From positions 12,060,918-12,124,917 of the forward strand of contig NC_051098.1 in assembly GCF_901709675.1 (NCBI RefSeq): 64,000 bases of DNA, written 5' to 3'. Within the stretch, counting starts at the first letter, position 1. Each line of letters opens with the position of its first letter. The notes under the pieces are model-generated. The model saw only the letters and a program-made list of their open reading frames with translations. It was not told the origin of the DNA and ran no database searches. This DNA is from Syngnathus acus (taxonomy: Eukaryota > Chordata > Actinopteri > Syngnathiformes > Syngnathidae). Made by a program: the position numbers and the translations under genes. Shown piece after piece: positions 11,191 through 23,464 of this stretch.

Positions 11191-13421
11191 AAAACAAAAA
11201 ACTTGAGTCACAGCTGCAACTTAGATGAGAACTTTGTCGATTGTGCGGGCGTACCTAATGATGTGGCCTGTAGATTGCCCCCGAAAGCTTGGCTACCTTC
11301 ATAACTGCTCGTTGTTAAAACAGTTTGCACAACAAAAAAAAGCGCACAGTGATTGCGCCGCGCTGATGTCAAGTGCGCCTTGTGGGTACGCCAAGTGCAA
11401 TCTCTTGACTTGAAGGCATGCGGCTAACAAAGGAAACCATCCTCCCCTTCTCATTCTCAGCGCCTTTCATTTCGCACGTTTCCTTTTTCAAGCGCTAGCA
11501 TCATCTGGCTGCCCTTAACCAGCGAGGCAAACATTTCTTTTAAGTGGAGACTACTTTGTTAACTGATGGCCACGGGGCCAGTTATTGATCCCTTTTCTTT
11601 CTCTCACAAAAGCCCTGATGATAACACCCCCCCCCCTCCCTCCCTCCCATCATCTCCTCGCAGCAATGATAGCACGCACATCACAGCGCTGACATGAATC
11701 AGATCCGGGTGGTTTCGATTAGCGCTACGCTAACGCGGACCCGCTGCCAGTCTCGAATCTATTTATGAAACGAGGCGTGTAGGAGGTAGCGTTCCGAGCT
11801 CTTCCCCTTCCACTCTTAAAAGGTTCCCTTGTTTCGCTCGACTTTAGCGGTGTAAACTTTTCTCGCGGAGTTGACCTCGGAGAGACCCTGCGGGGAATGC
11901 GGAGACCCCTGGTGATCTGTTGCTAAACTGCAAGAGTGGCCCACCTCTTCCATCTCGCTGGTGCTGGGAGGAAGGGCAGCGGAGGATACGGTTGGCTGAT
12001 CGCTACTTGGGTTTGTGTCTAGCGGTGAGTGAGAAGGCCACAGGGAAAGTTCACATCTCGGGAAGGAAGTTAGCCCTTATCACACGGCCTTCCTGGTACA
12101 TCAGAGAAATATTAGGCAGCATGGGTTGAAGGGCAAACGATGTTTTGTAGTTGGGCTATTACCCGATGAAAGTCGAATCAAAGTCGATTGATCGACAACG
12201 ACAGTGATAACGATGAGGGATAGTTGCTAGTTTCACTCAATGTACCAGCATAGAAATAAATACTAAAACAAAAAACTAAAAATTAATAAAAATGCAACTC
12301 ACCATTAGACTACATTAGTTGTATGATTATAGAACTAGGATTTTTGTTTTTGGCACAAAGTCTTAATTTGAAATATCGTTAATCTGATAGCATAACTAAC
12401 ACATCATTATATAAAATATAGCAACATGCTTGTTACAAATGGTGTATCTAAAAAAAAAAAAAAAAAAAAAATCAAACATTACAGGCTAACAATATGAGAT
12501 GTTTTTTCTTTTCTTTTCAGTGTGTGTGAATATTACAATCCCCAAGCCCTTACTGAAATATTCCACGACTCAAGGACAAGAAAAGGAGGCCCGATTTAAT
12601 TTTTAGCTGTTCTGTCCCTCGGCTGTCGTTACAGGCAGGAGCCAAACGAGGCAGCAGAGAGAAGGCGAGACAAAACGTTTCGATGTTGATGACACTCAGC
12701 TAATGGTGGGATAGAGAAAAGGAGACAAACAACAACAGGGTGTAAAAGAATAGGAGGATGAGGAGAGAAGAATACATCGTAACCAGAGCTGGGGACCAAA
12801 GCAAGAGTGCAAGGCTAATTACTTTCTGATGGCCATGGACCATCGTTTCCGGTGGAAGAAAGCCATATCGAGAACCCAGTCCAACCCAGCGGTGCCTGGA
12901 AAGCGGACTTTAAACCGATGATGATGATGATGGCTGCACTTTCATTCAGCCAAAAAGGCCAGCTAACTTTAAAGGTCACATTGCCATTCCTCCTCCATGG
13001 AAGCACACACAAAATACACAAAGCTACAAGAGTGATTCCAGCGATAGAAAAAAAAAAAAATGAAAACAAAAGAACACCCACACTAGAACAAATTATTCTG
13101 CTGCTAAACACACACACAGACAGACACATTCTCATTTCTATGGTGCCCTGGTCAGAACAAGGACCAGCCTCATTATTCTATCGCGGGACTTTTATTATCA
13201 CCAGCATATCCAGTGGAAATGACTCTTGGCTTTATTTGAATGTCTATCGGGACGTGTGTGTGTGTCAGCGCACGCTTGTGTGTGTATATACGATATCTCC
13301 GGCCATTGGGGAGCTTCATGCTGGCAGCAAAATCTGGCTGTAGTGTAAAGTATGTATATTTCCTTTGCATTTAATGCAAATGAAGTAAGTCCACAAATAA
13401 ACAGACATATGTACGTTCATA

Positions 13422-13745
13422 GCCAGCTCAGTGGCCTAGTGGTAGAGTGTCCGCCCAGAGACTGGAAGGTTGTGGGTTCAAACCCCGGCCGGGTCATACC
13501 AAAGACTATAAAAATGGGACCCATTGCCTCCCTCCTTGGCACTCAGCATTAAGGGTTGGAATTGGGGGGTTAGATCACCAACTGATTCCCGAGCGCGGCA
13601 CCGCTGCTGCTCACTGCTCCCCTCTCCCCCAGGGGATGGATTAAAATCACATGGGGATGGGTTAAATGCAGAGGACAAATTTCACCACACCCAGGTGTGT
13701 GTGTGACGATCATTGGGACTTTAATCTTTAATCTTAATCTTAATT
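13422..13745 (+). mobile_element. tRNA-derived SINE (percomorph type)
   Basis: The head has a pol III A box (TGGCCTAGTGG, 13432-13442) and a B box (GGTTCAAACCC, 13475-13485). The body contains the stereotyped segments CCAAAGACTATAAAAATGGG and CACCGCTGCTGCTCACTGC, then a GTGTGTGTGACGATCATTGG segment and a repetitive (TTAATC)n tail. This matches a SINE I know from many percomorph fish. It is inserted antisense to rsrc1, about 320 bases beyond the donor of the exon on its right. It is nearly full length, so it may be a recent insertion. Confidence 0.85.
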
Positions 13746-13874
13746 ACAGTCGATGGTGTGTAAAAAGTAAACAGAAAAGAGCGATTGATAAGAAACTTTA
13801 ACACTCATTGAAGTTATGAGCTGTCAAAGAAAAACGTCAACAATAATCTTAATAATGAAATGAACTGGTATGAA

Positions 13875-13900
13875 ATATATATATATATATATATATATAT
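13875..13900. repeat. (AT)n microsatellite
   Basis: A pure AT run of 26 bases. Confidence 0.9.
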
Positions 13901-14066
13901 TTCATAAAAAAATACAATGTAACAAATTGAACCATTTGATATTTTTGCTTGAGTTCAATTAACATATTTTTTTAGGATTTGGGTCATTGATGTTTCAAAT
14001 CAATCAAACTTAAATTATGTTTTTTTCTTTATAAATGTATGATGCACACGCTCACACAACACTCAC

Positions 14067-14138
14067 CTATATCCAGCTTTTTTCGGGTCTCCTGCTCTTG
14101 CCTGGCTATTTTGGCCTTAAGAACTTCATCTGTTTTGG
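14067..14138 (-). CDS. rsrc1: rsrc1 coiled-coil exon (72 bp)
   Basis: CC completes a split Ala codon, then residues 86-108 read KTDEVLKAKIARQEQETRKK and LDI, and a final G starts the Glu completed by the next exon. Human RSRC1 has [21 protein letters not shown] here. The segment is a charged heptad-like helix, the core of the coiled coil in the gene's name. The acceptor TAG follows a run of 15 T (plus-strand A from 14141). The donor GTGAGTG is strong. Codon phases agree with both neighbours. Confidence 0.94.
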
Positions 14139-15573
14139 CTAAAAAAAAAAAAAAAGAGGAAAAGACATGGTTAATGAATATAATGATATAAATTGTAATG
14201 CAGAAACAAAGTTACACGTTTAGTCTGAAGTTGAACATGATGTGCTGAAAACAGTATGCAGGAATCACAAAGCAGTAAATGAAAACACGATACAAAACGA
14301 ATCTTGATTTCTCGCAGGCAGGAAGTAGTTTCCCCTGCAAAAAGTCAAAGATAGCCACCCTGCCTCTCTCTCTCTCTCTCTCTCCCTTGCAGCTCTTTAT
14401 CTCGTTGGCATAATGAAATGCTTAAAAGCAAGCCGGGCGGCCGGGCGGGAGTAAACACTCGTCAAGCATCTCTTTTCATACCTCTGCCTAAATAAAAAAT
14501 AATCAAAATGTTAAGCAACGTTAAAAAAAAAAAAAAAACACACAATGTGCCGTGTGGCAGGACTATCAATACGGCCTGTGAATTAATTACATTTCCGTCG
14601 TGCACTACATCATTTATTTTGCGGGCGGCGAGGCCTCGATGGAGCCATTCGCCTTTATTGCGATTTCGCCGCTTGATGAGTGAGTTATGTAAAATTGAGT
14701 CTCCAATATCATTACACTTAATGAGTTTAAACTTTCAGCGAGGGAAAAAAGTAGGCTGCAGTGTTGTTGTTTTTTTAGGTGAGGTGAACGCAATATGAGA
14801 GTGGGAGGAGAGCGCAGGGAAAGTGTGTGCGCGCTATAGGAGGGCACAACTGTGGGAGTCTGACGGCAGATTGTTGCAGGGAGTGTACTTCGTTTGAAAT
14901 GCCTCATTGGAAGTGACTGACTCTATGAGCTGCCAAGCAAAACTGTTACATAAAATACATAAACAGTGTTTATATTGTGTGTGTCTGCGCGCGCGTGTGT
15001 GAGGCCACAGGGTGAGCTCGACTGCGCCGCCGGTTTTGTTCGCTAATTGGCGTAGACAAAGAAGCCGTCACACGGCTGTTACGGCTGGTTAAGTCTGGAG
15101 GTTACGCATCTTTACTGACAATGACTCGACATGGATGAGTGAACCCTCGCCTACCTCCCTCTGCGTGTGTGTGTGTGTAACATTGCGCGCGTGTTATTGG
15201 ATCCGTTTAACTCGACGCTAAAAGTCCCAATTTAAAAAGCCGAAGGTTCGGGTCAAAAAGCAAACCGGGAAATTCAGCATTTTGTCAGTTTATAATTACA
15301 TTGGAAGCGCTATGGTCAAACGTGATCCAATATATCATTTTGTACAATTTGGTAGGGGGAAAAAAACGATAAAAAATATAATTTTAATTTAAATTACTTT
15401 TTCATACCTCATTAAAATGAATGAAAATGTTAATAGTCCATTCCAGTTCCAAATTTCTTTAACTTTTTTTCACACTCTATAAAAACAAAATGTGGAGAAT
15501 TAAAGTTTGGGCATCATGACGTCATACTTTGGCGCCTATTGCCATTGTGCTATTTCTGGTGTGTGCACTTTGG

Positions 15574-15589
15574 CCACCAGGGGGCAGTA
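15574..15589 (+). promoter_or_regulatory. CTCF-like motif
   Basis: CCACCAGGGGGCAGTA is an exact fit to CCASYAGRKGGCRS and close to the optimal CTCF core. Confidence 0.55.
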
Positions 15590-16458
15590 TAATCCTTACA
15601 TTCAAATTGAATGAAGAGTTTCACAACTACTGTGACTGATTCAGTGAGTAGTAACAGTCAAATAATTTAGAGCCAGAACTTTAGCTTTTAAAATCGAACT
15701 TGTTGCTGACTATTTGTCATAAAAATCATACTTAATATAAAAAGTTAGAGAATCCCTGGTATAACAAATGGCTTTAAACTAACTAGCAGCTTAGCAAGGG
15801 GGGAGTGATGTAGCACTATTTGGCATTTTTGCTCAACCCTGTGCGTGCTCTCATTGCAGCCAAGAATTTATTTAGCATGCCCAGTTGTGTGTTTGTGCGA
15901 GGACACCTGTGTAGGTGTGTGCGTGCGTTGCTTTGCTCGGGGCTACAGGGAAGGCAGGAAAGAGACAGTGAGGTGTGATGTGGGTGAAAAAGGGAGGGAA
16001 AAGGGTCCGGAGACACAAGCGGATAGATGGCAGCCGTGTAGGAGAAAGGAAATACTGACAGCTTGAGGGGGGGGACAACCAAACAAGCGAGCGTGAAAAG
16101 GCTCGTGAACAACATCAGGGGGGAGGAGGGGGGGCTGATTTGACGCCTCTTTAGCGTTGTTTATCCTCCACCTCCATCCCTTTGCCAAAAGCGTCTCTTA
16201 TCCTCTCCTCCTTCTGTTTTTTGCCATCTACCAAGCCCTCCCCGCGTTCGCGCCGTTTCTTGCTCGTCTCTCCAGTACACCGAGCCTTGGGGCGATAGCA
16301 GCAAATCAAACTGTTTATCCATCTCTCATCAGCGCAAAACGCCTCGCGGGGCCCCCCGGCCCCCTCAAAACAATGGAAGCGAGGGCCGAGCGCAGAGCCA
16401 GGGATGTCGTTTAATGACATCAACAGGGGCGCTTCTTGAAAAGACGAGCTGCAAAACA

Positions 16459-16488
16459 TACAGGGGCAAAAGTATTGGGACACCTCTG
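16459..16488. mobile_element. Tc1/mariner terminal fragment
   Basis: The segment contains AGGGGCAAAAGTATTGGGAC followed by ACCTC. This resembles the inverted terminus of fish Tc1-like elements whose end reads GTCCCAATACTTTTG on the other strand. Only about 30 bases remain. Confidence 0.4.
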
Positions 16489-16699
16489 ATTTGATTAACT
16501 TGGGGTTGGGCTAGACCTCTCACAGAGGAAGCCAATTAAAAAAAAAAAAAAGAAAGATGACCAATCATGGCTCACCAAATGTGAACATGACAGCAAAATG
16601 CAATCCAATTTGTACGGTTGCAAAAGACACAAATGTTAATTCCATAAAAATATCTTTCGTAGCCGCTTTCGTGGCTCCAGTCCAATATTGAATAACAGC

Positions 16700-17170
16700 A
16701 CGATGGACTTTTATTAAAGCGGGTAATAAAGGCTCTTTCACTTCATTTAGTCTGCGTTCCATCTTGGCCGTGTGAAAGGGGCGGAGCGCGTCCCGATTAC
16801 GAGTGTAATTGCAGCTCGGGGGAATCCCCCGCAATGGCTGCCAGAAGATGTTTCACGTGAAAGGGGAGGAAGAAAGTGAGGCAGGTTGCCATGTATTTCT
16901 TTTCACTTCCTCCGTCGCTTCTTTTTCCTCTTGGCAGGATTAGCGGGGTCTCGTTAGAGGGGGAAATGTAATAACGCTCCCACCAGGTGGAACGGGGCCA
17001 TTATGAGCCGGGAGATGGATGGGCCGTGTAAGGCCGGCGGGGGCCACGCGGCCCGCTCACAATTTCGATTCAATAAACTGGCAAAGCAAGAGCCGCAATC
17101 TGATTTATCTCTTTATACGCTGCCAATGTTCGCTTGCTCCGACGCTGATTCCCTATTACGGAACGGTGAA
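16700..17170. promoter_or_regulatory. candidate conserved noncoding element
   Basis: A long stretch without simple repeats, mixing CpG-rich and AT-rich motifs, including TTTTATTAAAGC, CATTATGAG, TTCAATAAA and TGATTTATCTC. Selected by composition only. Confidence 0.28.
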
Positions 17171-17479
17171 GGACTATTCATTGGACGTGTGGAGCGGCGG
17201 TCGCGGGGGCTTGTCGGGGGACCACGGCAAAACAGACACAGCAGAGGGTTAATGCGTTTACGCGCGGATAAACAATTAAATCTAAAGCTGAGGTGAGTTA
17301 TGGAGTTATTAAGGGCGGATAAGGGAAGGCGAGTGCGCTTGTTGCTTGGGCCTTAGGCGAGGTGCTCTACATATGTAGCGCGCGGACTACAAGTGAGAAT
17401 AGATATTACATTATAGAGTTTGAAAGAGCAGCATCCAGCCCACGTTTTGTAGCGAGTCGATACCACGTGGAAAAAAAAA

Positions 17480-17840
17480 AAAAAAGCAGCCGGCTGAGGT
17501 CAGCGCAACTGTTATTCACTTAGCTCGTATGCGTGTAAATGCGAGAGGGCACGTGTTGGCGGGCAACATATCCCGTTTGACTACGGGCGGGAGTCGATGG
17601 CCGCCGCCAATCAAAACGAGGAGGAGATAAAACAGCCTCACGGCCGACGACAAATAGAATATTAGAGACCGCGCGCCGTCATCGGGAAAATGTCCCTTCC
17701 AATCAAGCCGGATCGGCACGCGAGCTGAAGACCAGAAAACGAGAATGGCGGGAAAGAGGAGGTGATGAATTAATTGATTCATAACCGGCAGACACGCAAC
17801 AAAAACGGCAGAAGTTGTTTCTAATTTCAAAGAATATGTT
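17480..17840. promoter_or_regulatory. candidate CpG-rich regulatory block
   Basis: Many CpG dinucleotides (17575-17725), a GCCGCCAATCA segment containing a CCAAT-type core, then an AT-rich GAATTAATTGATTCAT stretch. No exon signal was recognised. Confidence 0.27.
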
Positions 17841-18096
17841 GCTAATCGGTTTGTAAAAGAGTTTCAGATCCTAAGGTGGCAACATAATATTCAATTGTAC
17901 ACGACAGGATGAAAACAAACACCAACCTCCTCCCAAAAAAGGCCAATTATTCTCTTCATTATCATTAAATATATTTTCTGTCTTCTCATTTGACCTCATG
18001 CTGATCATTTACAGATGCTCATAATGTTTTTCGCATCCATGCAGCAGGTCCACAGCAGCTGCATTTGACCTCAGGGAGAAGCACTACCCAATTCAG

Positions 18097-18112
18097 CCAC
18101 TAGGTGGCGCAG
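18097..18112 (+). promoter_or_regulatory. CTCF-like motif
   Basis: CCACTAGGTGGCGCAG fits CCASYAGRKGGCRS exactly. Same orientation as the other three. Confidence 0.55.
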
Positions 18113-20530
18113 CGCGCAGGCAACATGAGTGGGAGGCCTTTCCTTTTCAAATGTGTGTTTGCATGTGTTCATCACGTGGCTGTAAAAAGACAATAGTCCA
18201 CAGGAGATGTCACACATGAGTCCGGATTGAACGCCTCACATATAAAGAGATCAATTAGAGCTGCTGCTGAATGTTTTCGTGGAGGAATGAAGCAAAGGCG
18301 GAAAAGCGGGCTGACACGCTGACCTCCGCGCTGAACTTGCCAACATCTGACTGCCAGAAGAGCTTTGGAGTAACATTTTAAAAGAACATTTTGAACGTTT
18401 CCATTTGTATCCGTCAAACTAATTGAAATAGAACAAACAGGGCCATACAAATTAAACCAGAAAGGAAGTCATTCGCATAATTTGCATGTAGCCAATGTAT
18501 TTATGAATATCTGATGTTCTGCTTACCTAATATTATTAATATTTTTATTAACATAACTTATTTTTGCTTGTCATTAATGTGATGGCATAATCTACTAACT
18601 CGTTTTTAACTCTGTCAACGTTTTTTTTAAGGATTTTTTGCTTTGACATTTTGAATTTTTGAGTTATTCTATGAAGCATTTCATTTTGCATGGTTTGCTA
18701 CTAAACGAACATTTGAGGAGCTCCCGCAAAGTGCAGGTACAGTACGTCATTTTTTTCTCACCCCATCATGAATAACTTTGTGGGTGATTTGATCCTATGT
18801 TCTTCTAAGAAGAACACAACACTTGTGTCAAGGCCATTTCCTCCCTTCAGGTGCAACCTTGACCTTTAGGAGGTGTGAGGTTGTGAGCAGGTATCATGAG
18901 ATCAATAAATTTTGCAACGGGGCACTTCGTGGGTGGGTGTGTGTTTCAGGTCCGGGACTTGCATCTGACCTTTGGACCGGAGCAGTGGCCCGTAACTCGC
19001 TCAGCCGGGGCCGGTGAGGACACAACGGACGGGAAAATGGGGAGGGAGTTTCAGAGGCCTCCGGCGGTCAGAGCGAGATCAGAAAGGGATCTTACTCGGG
19101 AGGACTGCGTAGCGCCACGGGCTGCGCGTCCACTAACAAGAGGTCCGTCCATCTGCGCGTGCAACAGAACACGAAGCTGCCTAAGGGGAACGTAAAACCC
19201 ACAACAAAGCATCTACGATATAGCCGCCAGGTCAAAGTTCAAGTATGAAAATAGCATGTGTAAATTTCAATAGCCTCTGCACGGATCTTAAAACATTACA
19301 TTACGTTGTGCGTCTTCTAATTGGCTTGTGTACGCCTTTAAGACACGGCGGGCTGAAGTTCTGCGAGGAGAACTTTGTCAGAGATGAGTGGCTAAGTGCA
19401 CATCGCAGGTCTTGAGAGGGCAATCAGAGCAAATCCATAATGCAGGGATCACTCTGTGAAATATTAAAGCATCCCGCGGCCTGCCAATGACATCTCACCC
19501 TCGACTTCAACCCCGTCATGTTTCCGCACGCTACTTCCTCTTTGTTATGCCTCCGATTTTTTTTCCCCTTCCTTCTCATCTCATTCACGTCCTTCAAATC
19601 TTTGCTTTTCTTTTCATTCTTGGCATCTGGTGGACTTGGCTTTTTGTCTTTTCCTACCACCCTTTGGACTGTGGGACGATATTAAAAGGTACACGGAAAA
19701 TATTTGGCTAATCATGCTAGGTCGGGCTACCTGTTTGAAGAACGAGACAAACATCAACATCCAATTGCCAAATACTTGAGTAAATTCAAATTAAACAACT
19801 TTTATGCAGGCTTCCCCAAAATCATCAATAATAGATTTATATTTCTGTAACTCAGTAATATAAAAAAAAGTATTCACAGCAATTTTGGTGCAAAAATATG
19901 CATGTGTGTGAGCCCGTGTGTGTGTCCACTTATTTTAGGGTGAGCGCACTTGATTACGCTGTTGAATGGTGGAGAATAAAACTCACCCCCTCCCACCCCG
20001 GCCGAAAGCCTGTTGGATTCCATTGTGACGGCGCAGCGCTGAGTATGTGTCTTGTGTGTGCGGGCGGCACTGCGAGTGTTGGGGGGGTAGCTAAGACCAT
20101 CAAAACCCCCGCCGCACATGAAAGGTAGACTGGAGCGGCTAATCGCCATAATGACACAAGGAGACTACGAAAGGGTCGGCCACTTAGAAGAAGAGAAAAG
20201 CGAGGAGAGGTTCTGGCTGTGTCAATGGGGCTTGGCTCCACTGACCACATTACAGGAACAAACACGCAGTGCCACAGCAGAGCCACAGGCTTGGTGGTCT
20301 GACTGCTCTTTTTTTTTTTTTTTGCTGTGGAAGGCTCAGTGTGCATGCATTGTAGTCTTTTTTTGGGTGGGCGGGACTTGAAAACGCTATTAAAAGATTG
20401 GAAGCAGAAAAAAAAATTCAGATCTCCACCAAGGCTTGGAAATTCAAAAGTGAACAGTGAAGTTGGGATTGAGTCTCTGGGGTCAATTTTTAATTGTCAG
20501 AGTAAAATGTTAATATAATAGCAATGCATT

Positions 20531-20533
20531 GAG

Positions 20534-20591
<58 letters not shown>
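20531..20591. repeat. (GA)n polypurine tract
   Basis: Sixty-one bases, interrupted once by C at 20536, then 54 bases of pure GA. Mirror-symmetric polypurine DNA of this kind can form triplex (H-DNA). On the rsrc1 transcript it reads (UC)n, a possible polypyrimidine-tract-protein site. Confidence 0.95.
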
Positions 20592-20593
<2 letters not shown>

Positions 20594-20689
20594 GACAGGC
20601 CCCCTCCCGAGCTCGTGAGAAGACAACCGTAACATCGCCCCCCTTCTTGTCCCTTAATTCTTATTTTCATGGCTTTGCTTAAAATATTG

Positions 20690-21180
20690 ATAATCAATTA
20701 GCACCACGTCTGTTTTGTTACAAGAATGGCTGTTGCGCTCTATCACTCTGTCAGGGCCAATTGGCCGCTTATTCAAAGTTCATCTTTTTCCTCGGCGGCT
20801 CTGCGCCTTTGGAGGAGTCATTACGTGTCGAACATAGCCTGAGGTGCAATCACCTATTCTCTTTCATTACCGGCGAGATGGAGAAGGTGAGAGAGATTAT
20901 TAGAACTTTGGAATGATCACAAAGCTCCACGCCGCCTGTCAGATCCCCCCTACGTGTAATTCATCTGGCCTCGCTCAGCCAGCACCCCCCCCTCCTCCCC
21001 CTCTCTCAGCCAGGGGTTTGGCCACAGACATTATTCATGAACATCTGCAGCGCGCTGAATATTCGGCAGCTTTCGCCCTGATGAAAAGGGAGCTGCCCCC
21101 CTTTAGACTGGAAAATTAACATGCCGGCGTGGCGATTATGGACGTTTCATTTCAAGCCCCGGCTTTGACACGCCGAGACC
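20690..21180. promoter_or_regulatory. candidate conserved noncoding element
   Basis: About 490 bases between microsatellites with little low complexity (a short C run near 20987 aside). It holds GATAATCAATTAGCACC, GGCCAATTGGCC, GTGTAATTCATC, ATTATTCATGAACATC and AAAATTAACATG. Density of homeodomain and E-box-like cores is high. Inferred from composition. Confidence 0.32.
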
Positions 21181-21822
21181 GACCACTGATGGCTCGGACT
21201 GGGTCCGGGAACTCTCTCATTGAAATAGCATGCGAGAACCTTTTGGGTGTGTCGTCAATTAGAGGCAGGGGGGTGGGGGAAAAAGTCAAGTGCGAAAATC
21301 ATTCCTCAAAGATGGATGCCCAACCTGTGGCGAGAGCCAAAAATGTCTCATTCCACCCCCTTCACCTGCGTCTTTGATTTTCTCCTGCTTGTCTCTCCAC
21401 ATGAAAATGCCGGCAGATAATGGAGGCTATTCCTCTCTCGCACGGCGAGGAGCACAACTGGAGTCCAGCCAAGCGTCCTGTCCCTCTCCCTCCCTCCTTC
21501 CCGTCCGTCCGTCGACGAGATGTGCTCTCACCCAGTGGTGCTTCTGTAACCGTGCCAAGCCTCGGAGAGAAATTGGTTGAAACACAACAGGGCAGCCTTT
21601 TTACCTCTAGAAGGTAAAAAGTGTTTGCTCCACATCCTTTGGCCTAATATTTGAGCCAAAAGCAAAAGTTTGTACTGACAAAAGAATTTTCATGCACTGT
21701 AGATTCATTGCGTGCCAAGATCTTGGATTGATAATGGGAGCGTTTGGACAACCTCTACAAAGTCCTCTACAAAGACTCTCTCAAAGTGTGCACTCTCATT
21801 TTTCCACAACCATTTTTCCAAT

Positions 21823-21901
21823 ATTGGAGTCATATGAATCCAGGCGGCCACTAATGTAAAATAAACAAACAAACAAACAAACAAACAAACAAACAAACAA
21901 A

Positions 21902-21932
<31 letters not shown>

Positions 21933-22203
21933 ATCGGGGTCATATGAATCCAGGCGGCCGCTAATGTAAAATAAATAAATAAATAAATAAATAAAACTAT
22001 TGGGGTCATAAGAATCAAGGTGGCCATTAATGTAAAATAAATAAATAAATAAAACTATTGGGGTCATAAGAATCAAGGTGGCCATTAATGTAAAATAAAT
22101 AAATAAATATATAAATGAATGAATAAATAAATAAAACTATTGTTGTCATGTGAATCCAGGCAGCTATCAATGTAAATAAATGAATAAATAAATAAATAAA
22201 TAA
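21823..22203. repeat. compound minisatellite with nested (AAAC)n/(AAAT)n
   Basis: Five units, starting near 21823, 21933, 21999, 22057 and 22139, share a core of the form TTGGGGTCATATGAATCCAG followed by GCGGCCACTAATGTAAAA. Each core is followed by a variable (AAAC)n or (AAAT)n run. The units differ mainly in the length of the tetranucleotide run. The third and fourth cores are the most alike. The long open frame rich in YLFIYLF on the minus strand is a by-product. Confidence 0.9.
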
Positions 22204-23429
22204 CTTGGTGCCACATAGTAGTTAAAGCTTGACGCTCAGCTAAAGAGAAGCGATGAAAGAAACGCAAGAAATATAAGTGGACCCGATAGACAAAAGAAAT
22301 CAGCTTTCATTGCCTCTAAGAAGAAGGAACACTTGGAGGCTTCTGTTCTGACAAGGCTGGAGCAGGACTTTGCGCTGCCCCTCACTGACTGTAAACGGGC
22401 GGAGCAAGTTTACACCGGCTACGGGATCCCAAATGAGATCTGGCAGCTTTGTCAGCGAGTTTGAGGAGCTCAGCGGCGGGGCGGGAACGACGTCGACGGC
22501 CTCGCTTTTATCTCTAAATCGAAAGGCGAGCTCCCGTGAATGCTCCGCAGTTAAGGAAAAAGAGGAGCGTGGTTGCAGAAAGACTTGTCAAAATAGAACA
22601 AAGCGAGACACACAAAAAAAAAGGTCAAAAGTGGAGGGAAGGGGAGATGGACGCAGAAGGAACATGCCAGAAGATGTTAGGCCTCTGCACCCCGACATTC
22701 AGTCCGTGAAATAAAGTAGAGCTGCTTTGGAAGTTTCTCCAAGATTTTTTGTTTTTTAAACAAAAAATTTCTAAACCGTCAACTATAAGTAAGCGTCAAA
22801 AAAGAAAGCCTGTTAGCATCAACTTAGCCTGATAGATTTTCCTCACGAGCGTAAAAGCAATGAAAATAACATTCCGTCCATTTCGGCAACTCTTTTTTTT
22901 TTCCCCGTCGCAACTGAGCTATAAATGTATCCCAAACTTTTCCTCCATAGAGCAGAAAAAAGGGGAAACGGAGATTGCAACGTGTTGTGCGGAGGGATTG
23001 TAAGAATAAAAGAAGCCTTAGTGGTATAATATCACGGTTGAATCCCCTTGATCCCTTCTACCTCGTTCCGCTCGCGTCGTCGTATTTTCTTTTTTCAATT
23101 TACAGGATTTGTTTGTGTGTGTGCGACAGCGAGGAGGATGAGGTATAAAATTTATCTTTATCCCGGTTTTGTTGCGTTTGCTCCTCCTTGACAATGCGCG
23201 GCGGTAATTAGTCGGCCGGTTTGGTTCCAAGCTTTTTCGCCGAGTGCCCCCATTTGCCAACTTTCGCCTTTTGTTCTTGCCACACAATGCCGCCCACTCG
23301 CCCGCGGTGTCCTTCTCCCTCGCTCCCTTCTCTTCCGTGCTCACACCCACACAGGGCGTGAAACAATCTAGCCAAAATGCGCTTCCATTTAAAACCCCAT
23401 TACCGAGTCCCTGTTGTTTTGTTCCGCGC

Positions 23430-23433
<4 letters not shown>

Positions 23434-23462
<29 letters not shown>
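23434..23462. repeat. poly-A tract
   Basis: Twenty-nine consecutive A on the plus strand with no recognisable retroelement body before it. Confidence 0.9.

Positions 23463-23464
<2 letters not shown>

Larger units (their letters stand above)
2649..14066 (-). other. rsrc1: rsrc1 intron (11.4 kb)
   Basis: Donor GTGAGT at 14061-14066, acceptor CAG at 2649-2651. Contents: a 151 bp hAT MITE (3498-3648), a CTCF-like motif (4324-4339), homeodomain-motif-rich blocks (about 4730-5110 and 5760-5960), PBX/MEIS-type sites (8300 and 10659), a degenerate dispersed repeat (10409-10472), AT-rich DNA (11100-11190), a tRNA-derived SINE (13422-13745) and many microsatellites. Open frames of 60-170 codons occur on both strands but none resembles a protein I know. 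Confidence 0.8.

Noticed and set aside
13432-13485. Possible functional tRNA gene from the A and B boxes
   Set aside because: The sequence continues into the SINE body and does not form a full cloverleaf with a matching acceptor stem.
21705-22267. Minus-strand frames rich in YLFIYLF that could look like membrane proteins
   Set aside because: They are translation of (AAAT)n and (AAAC)n runs in the compound minisatellite.
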